The translations under genes and the position numbers were made by a program. Shown in pieces: positions 48,812 through 51,031 of a stretch of 51,031 nucleotides of DNA. The notes under the pieces are model-generated. The model saw nothing but the letters and a program-made list of their open reading frames with translations. It searched no databases and was not told the origin of the DNA. Each line of letters opens with the position of its first letter. The first letter of the stretch is position 1. This stretch comes from an uncultured Bacteroidales bacterium (GTDB lineage Bacteria; Bacteroidota; Bacteroidia; Bacteroidales; Bacteroidaceae): contig CADAGX010000025.1 in NCBI GenBank assembly GCA_902787575.1, positions 1 through 51,031 on the forward strand. The letters run 5' to 3'.

Positions 48812-49153
48812 ATGCAGAAAAAACTCCTTTTCATCCTCTTCTGTCTGCCTTTGCTGCTCACAGCTTGCCAGAGGCAGACGAGCGCCGACCGAGCCGCTTC
48901 GCGCATGCTGGGTGATGCACGCTTCGCACTGCGACACGGACACTATGCAGCCGCACGTGACACCATCCTCTCCTTGCGTCGCCGCTACCCCACAGCCCTC
49001 GAGGCGCGCCGTCAGGGCATTCTTTTGCTCGACAGCATCGAACTGACAGCCGCACGCGACAGTCTGCAGCGTGCCGAGGGCGCCGAATGGGAACGCCTGC
49101 ACGTGAAAGCGCAGTTCTTCGAGCGCAAACTGATGGAGGACCAAAAGAAATAG
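48812..49153 (+). CDS. Small TPR-like lipoprotein
   Basis: 113 aa from the ATG at 48812 (an upstream in-frame ATG at 48758 lies within the DUF4250 gene). Lipoprotein signal MQKKLLFILFCLPLLLTAC (Cys19). The mature part is helical and charged with a TPR/BamD-like rhythm (ARFALRHGHYAAARDTILSL, YPTALEARRQGILLLDSIEL), ending ..ERKLMEDQKK. Possibly an envelope assembly helper; no named family. 11 nt before the nucleotidyltransferase gene. Confidence 0.75.
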   Translation: MQKKLLFILFCLPLLLTACQRQTSADRAASRMLGDARFALRHGHYAAARDTILSLRRRYPTALEARRQGILLLDSIELTAARDSLQRAEGAEWERLHVKAQFFERKLMEDQKK

Positions 49154-49164
49154 ACAGCAACCCC

Positions 49165-50607
49165 ATGCGGCACATCACACTCGAGCAGATGAAAGCATTG
49201 CTTGCCGACCCAATCTTTCATCAGATAGGTCAGGCGGCCGACCAACTGGGAGTGGACTGCTACGTGGTGGGCGGCTACGTGCGCGACCTCTTCCTCGAGC
49301 GCCCCTCGCAGGACATCGACTGCGTGGTGGTGGGCTCGGGCATCGAGTTGGCACAGACGCTGGGCCATAGCCTCGGACGCGGTGCACACGTGAGCGTGTT
49401 TCGCCATTTCGGCACGGCACAGTTGAAGTGGCACGGCGCAGAAGTGGAGTTCGTGGGCGCTCGGCGCGAGAGCTACAGTCACGACTCGCGAAAACCCATA
49501 GTGGAAGACGGCACGCTCGAGGACGACCTCCTGCGGCGCGACTTTACCATCAACGCTCTGGCCGTTTGCCTCAACCGAGACCGCTTCGGCCAGCTCATCG
49601 ACCGCTTCGATGGGCTGCTCGACCTCGAAGACGGCATCATTGCCACACCGCTCGACCCTGATACCACCTTTTCCGACGACCCACTCCGCATGATGCGCTG
49701 CATCCGCTTTGCCACTCAACTCAACTTCCAGATAGAGGACGAGACGCAGCAGGCGCTTGCCCGCAATGCTGAACGCATACGCATCATCTCGCAAGAGCGC
49801 ATCATAGACGAGTTGAACAAAATCATGCTCAGTCCCACACCGAGTATCGGATTCATCGAACTGAGCCGCTGCGGCCTGTTGCCCATCATCCTGCCCGAAA
49901 TCGCTGCCCTGGAAGGTGTGGAGGTACGCAATGGTCGTGCACACAAAGACAACTTTTACCACACACTCGAGGTACTCGACAACGTGGCAAAGGCAAGTTC
50001 TGAACTTTGGTTACGCTGGGCAGCCCTGCTTCACGACGTTGGCAAACCTCGCTCCAAACGTTGGGAAAACGGTGTGGGCTGGACGTTCCACAACCACAAC
50101 TACATCGGCCAAAAGATGGTCGCTCCACTCTTCCGCCGCATGAAGCTGCCGCTCGACGAACGACTGCAGTACGTAGAGAAACTTGTTGGACTGCACATGC
50201 GTCCCATTGTTATAGCCGACGAGGAAGTCACCGACTCGGCTGTACGCCGCCTGTTGTTCGAGGCCGGCGAGGATATTGACGACCTGATGGTGCTCTGCGA
50301 AGCAGACATTACCAGCAAGAACCAGCAGCGCAAGCAACGCTTCCTCGACAACTTCCAGCTCGTGCGCCAGAAACTCGCTGACCTGCAGGCGCGCGACAAC
50401 TACCGGACATGGACCAACCCCATCACGGGCGAAGAAATCATGCGCACTTTCGGACTTGCACCCTGCCGCCAGATTGGCATCCTCAAGCAAGCCATCAAAG
50501 ACGCCATCTGGGATAGCCAGATTCCGAACGACCACGAGGCCGCCCGCACCTTCATGCTTGAAAAGGCCAAGGAGATGGGGCTCACGCCTGTCATACTCCT
50601 CGAATAA
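49165..50607 (+). CDS. CCA tRNA nucleotidyltransferase / poly(A) polymerase family with HD domain
   Basis: Adds or repairs the 3' CCA of tRNAs; 480 aa from the ATG at 49165 (the frame is open to 49087, but that part lies in the lipoprotein gene). Class II nucleotidyltransferase head: VGGYVRDLFL (about 34-43) and catalytic DIDCVVVG (about residues 49-56). Next come RRDFTINALAV and DPLRMMRCIRFATQL. An HD domain follows: AHKDNFYHTLEVLDNVA and LLHDVGKPRSKRW (about residue 290). It could be CCA-adding, A-adding or poly(A) polymerase; CCA-adding is favoured because the tRNA-Leu here lacks encoded CCA. Last gene of the operon. Confidence 0.92.
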   Translation: MRHITLEQMKALLADPIFHQIGQAADQLGVDCYVVGGYVRDLFLERPSQDIDCVVVGSGIELAQTLGHSLGRGAHVSVFRHFGTAQLKWHGAEVEFVGARRESYSHDSRKPIVEDGTLEDDLLRRDFTINALAVCLNRDRFGQLIDRFDGLLDLEDGIIATPLDPDTTFSDDPLRMMRCIRFATQLNFQIEDETQQALARNAERIRIISQERIIDELNKIMLSPTPSIGFIELSRCGLLPIILPEIAALEGVEVRNGRAHKDNFYHTLEVLDNVAKASSELWLRWAALLHDVGKPRSKRWENGVGWTFHNHNYIGQKMVAPLFRRMKLPLDERLQYVEKLVGLHMRPIVIADEEVTDSAVRRLLFEAGEDIDDLMVLCEADITSKNQQRKQRFLDNFQLVRQKLADLQARDNYRTWTNPITGEEIMRTFGLAPCRQIGILKQAIKDAIWDSQIPNDHEAARTFMLEKAKEMGLTPVILLE

Positions 50608-50648
50608 ACCACGTCACCTTCGCGTGAGAACAACCTCCTTTTTACACA

Positions 50649-50770
50649 TGAGAAAGCTCTTACTTCTTCTGCTTTGTGTTGCCTGCATCCCCAGTCTTAT
50701 AGCTGCACGCGACAGCGACCTCCGCCAATGTAGCCGCTGCAAAAATGCAAAAATGCAAAAATGCAAAAAG
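50649..50770 (+). pseudogene. Signal-peptide-bearing gene remnant
   Basis: An ATG at 50649 starts a convincing signal peptide (MRKLLLLLLCVACIPSLIAA, then RDSDLRQCSRC). It then runs into a 4-copy TGCAAAAA repeat and the terminator hairpin. The frame stays open further (to 50986), but that part is antisense to the small membrane protein gene and not protein-like. The simplest reading is the start of an exported-protein gene cut off by deletion or insertion of the repeat/terminator. A very short secreted peptide is possible. Confidence 0.45.
50738..50769. repeat. 8-bp simple repeat (TGCAAAAA)x4
   Basis: Four perfect tandem copies of TGCAAAAA directly behind the signal-peptide coding stretch. 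Unit length is not a multiple of three, so copy-number changes would shift the frame. Confidence 0.85.
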
Positions 50771-50803
50771 AGAGGGCGGCCGCCGAAATTTCGCCCTCTC
50801 TTT
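50767..50803. terminator. Bidirectional terminator after the cca operon
   Basis: AAAGAGAGGGCG (50767-50778) pairs perfectly with CGCCCTCTCTTT (50792-50803) around a GC-rich loop. The A-run before and the T-run at the far side suit both directions. Confidence 0.75.
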
Positions 50804-50804
50804 C

Positions 50805-50996
50805 CTATTTATCCCGCTTGCGCAGTATGTCCTGAATATAGACTCGCACGCCAAAGACGCTGCCTGCATAGACAAGTATCTGTCCGAATAGCATCAGCAC
50901 CGACGAGTCCACCTCTCCCTGCGGCGGCAGGAAGAGCGACATGGCGCACATCGCGGCACCGAAAACGAGCAATCCTGTGGCGGTAAGTTTCTCCAT
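50805..50996 (-). CDS. Small two-helix membrane protein
   Basis: 63 aa starting MEKLTATGLLVFGAAMCAMS. Two hydrophobic helices (TGLLVFGAAMCAMSLFL and VLMLFGQILVYAGSVFGV) joined by a short polar turn (PPQGEVDSS), with a basic cytoplasmic tail (ILRKRDK). Small proteins of this pattern are conserved in Bacteroidales; function unknown. The stop is 2 bp from the shared terminator. Only 35 bp of upstream sequence are in the window, so its operon context is not visible. Confidence 0.65.
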   Translation of the reverse strand: MEKLTATGLLVFGAAMCAMSLFLPPQGEVDSSVLMLFGQILVYAGSVFGVRVYIQDILRKRDK

Positions 50997-51031
50997 CTCT
51001 AAATCATTGCTCCTCCGAGCAGGCCCGAAAG

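Noticed and set aside
50771-50986. Continuation of the signal-peptide frame into a 110-residue protein
   Set aside because: This part crosses a terminator hairpin and runs antisense to a small membrane protein gene, with Arg/Pro-rich composition.

Overview
The window comes from a Bacteroidales bacterium, most likely Prevotella or a close relative. The grounds are: Bacteroidetes-type promoters (TTTG, about 19 bp, TAnnTTTG) ahead of many genes; families typical of the phylum (DUF3822 beside rsmD, DUF4290 beside murA, DUF2795, DUF4250, DUF6057-like, OMP_b-brl_3-type receptor); C-terminal tails of the GRRV...KGLYIINGKKV type; and exported Bacteroidales short proteins. GC content is moderate. Nothing looks like phage, a conjugative element, an insertion sequence or CRISPR, so this is mainly chromosomal core plus envelope genes.

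Layout. 1-583: intergenic DNA with a 22-bp-period repeat array and a small element with perfect 20-bp terminal inverted repeats. 584-4044: a large GLUG-like surface protein, a 57-aa short protein and several GC-rich palindromic repeats. 4045-10670: an AraC regulator divergent from an RND tripartite efflux operon, whose adaptor gene carries an in-frame amber codon. 10749-15473: an RlpA-like protein, a Wza/Wzc polysaccharide export pair and a small outer-membrane barrel with a long structured leader. 15647-17487 (-): MATE exporter and phosphodiesterase, with duplicated promoter DNA upstream. 17765-23502: an exported nuclease/phosphatase-like protein, a phosphodiesterase, a TonB-dependent-type receptor and a glycosidase-like protein in a row. 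23615-30828: alaS divergent from a MerR regulator, then the rsmD operon and a RecD-like helicase. 31033-35120 (-): DUF6057-like membrane protein, a TolB-like lipoprotein with one haem-c motif, and nagB. 35324-40139: a methyltransferase-like fragment, cobalamin adenosyltransferase, DUF2795, a secreted tyrosine phosphatase, a winged-helix regulator with its membrane partner, and a second copy of the inverted-repeat element. 40363-42737: a beta-propeller surface protein with a duplicated promoter, and tRNA-Leu(TAG). 42892-50607: a tight housekeeping operon tsaB-DUF4290-murA-rimM-dxr-rseP-DUF4250-lipoprotein-cca. 50649-51031: a signal-peptide fragment, a terminator and a small membrane protein.

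The most unusual content is non-coding. A dispersed repeat family has a near-palindromic 12-bp core (about GCSACRYGTNGC) recurring every 22 bp. It occurs at five loci, and all four loci whose flanks are visible lie between convergent gene ends. Separate from it are two copies of a roughly 170-200 bp inverted-repeat element, two promoter duplications, and GC-rich repeats that have been read into the C-termini of two proteins. Among proteins, the points to note are the amber codon in the efflux adaptor and a MurA with Asp at the fosfomycin-target cysteine position.
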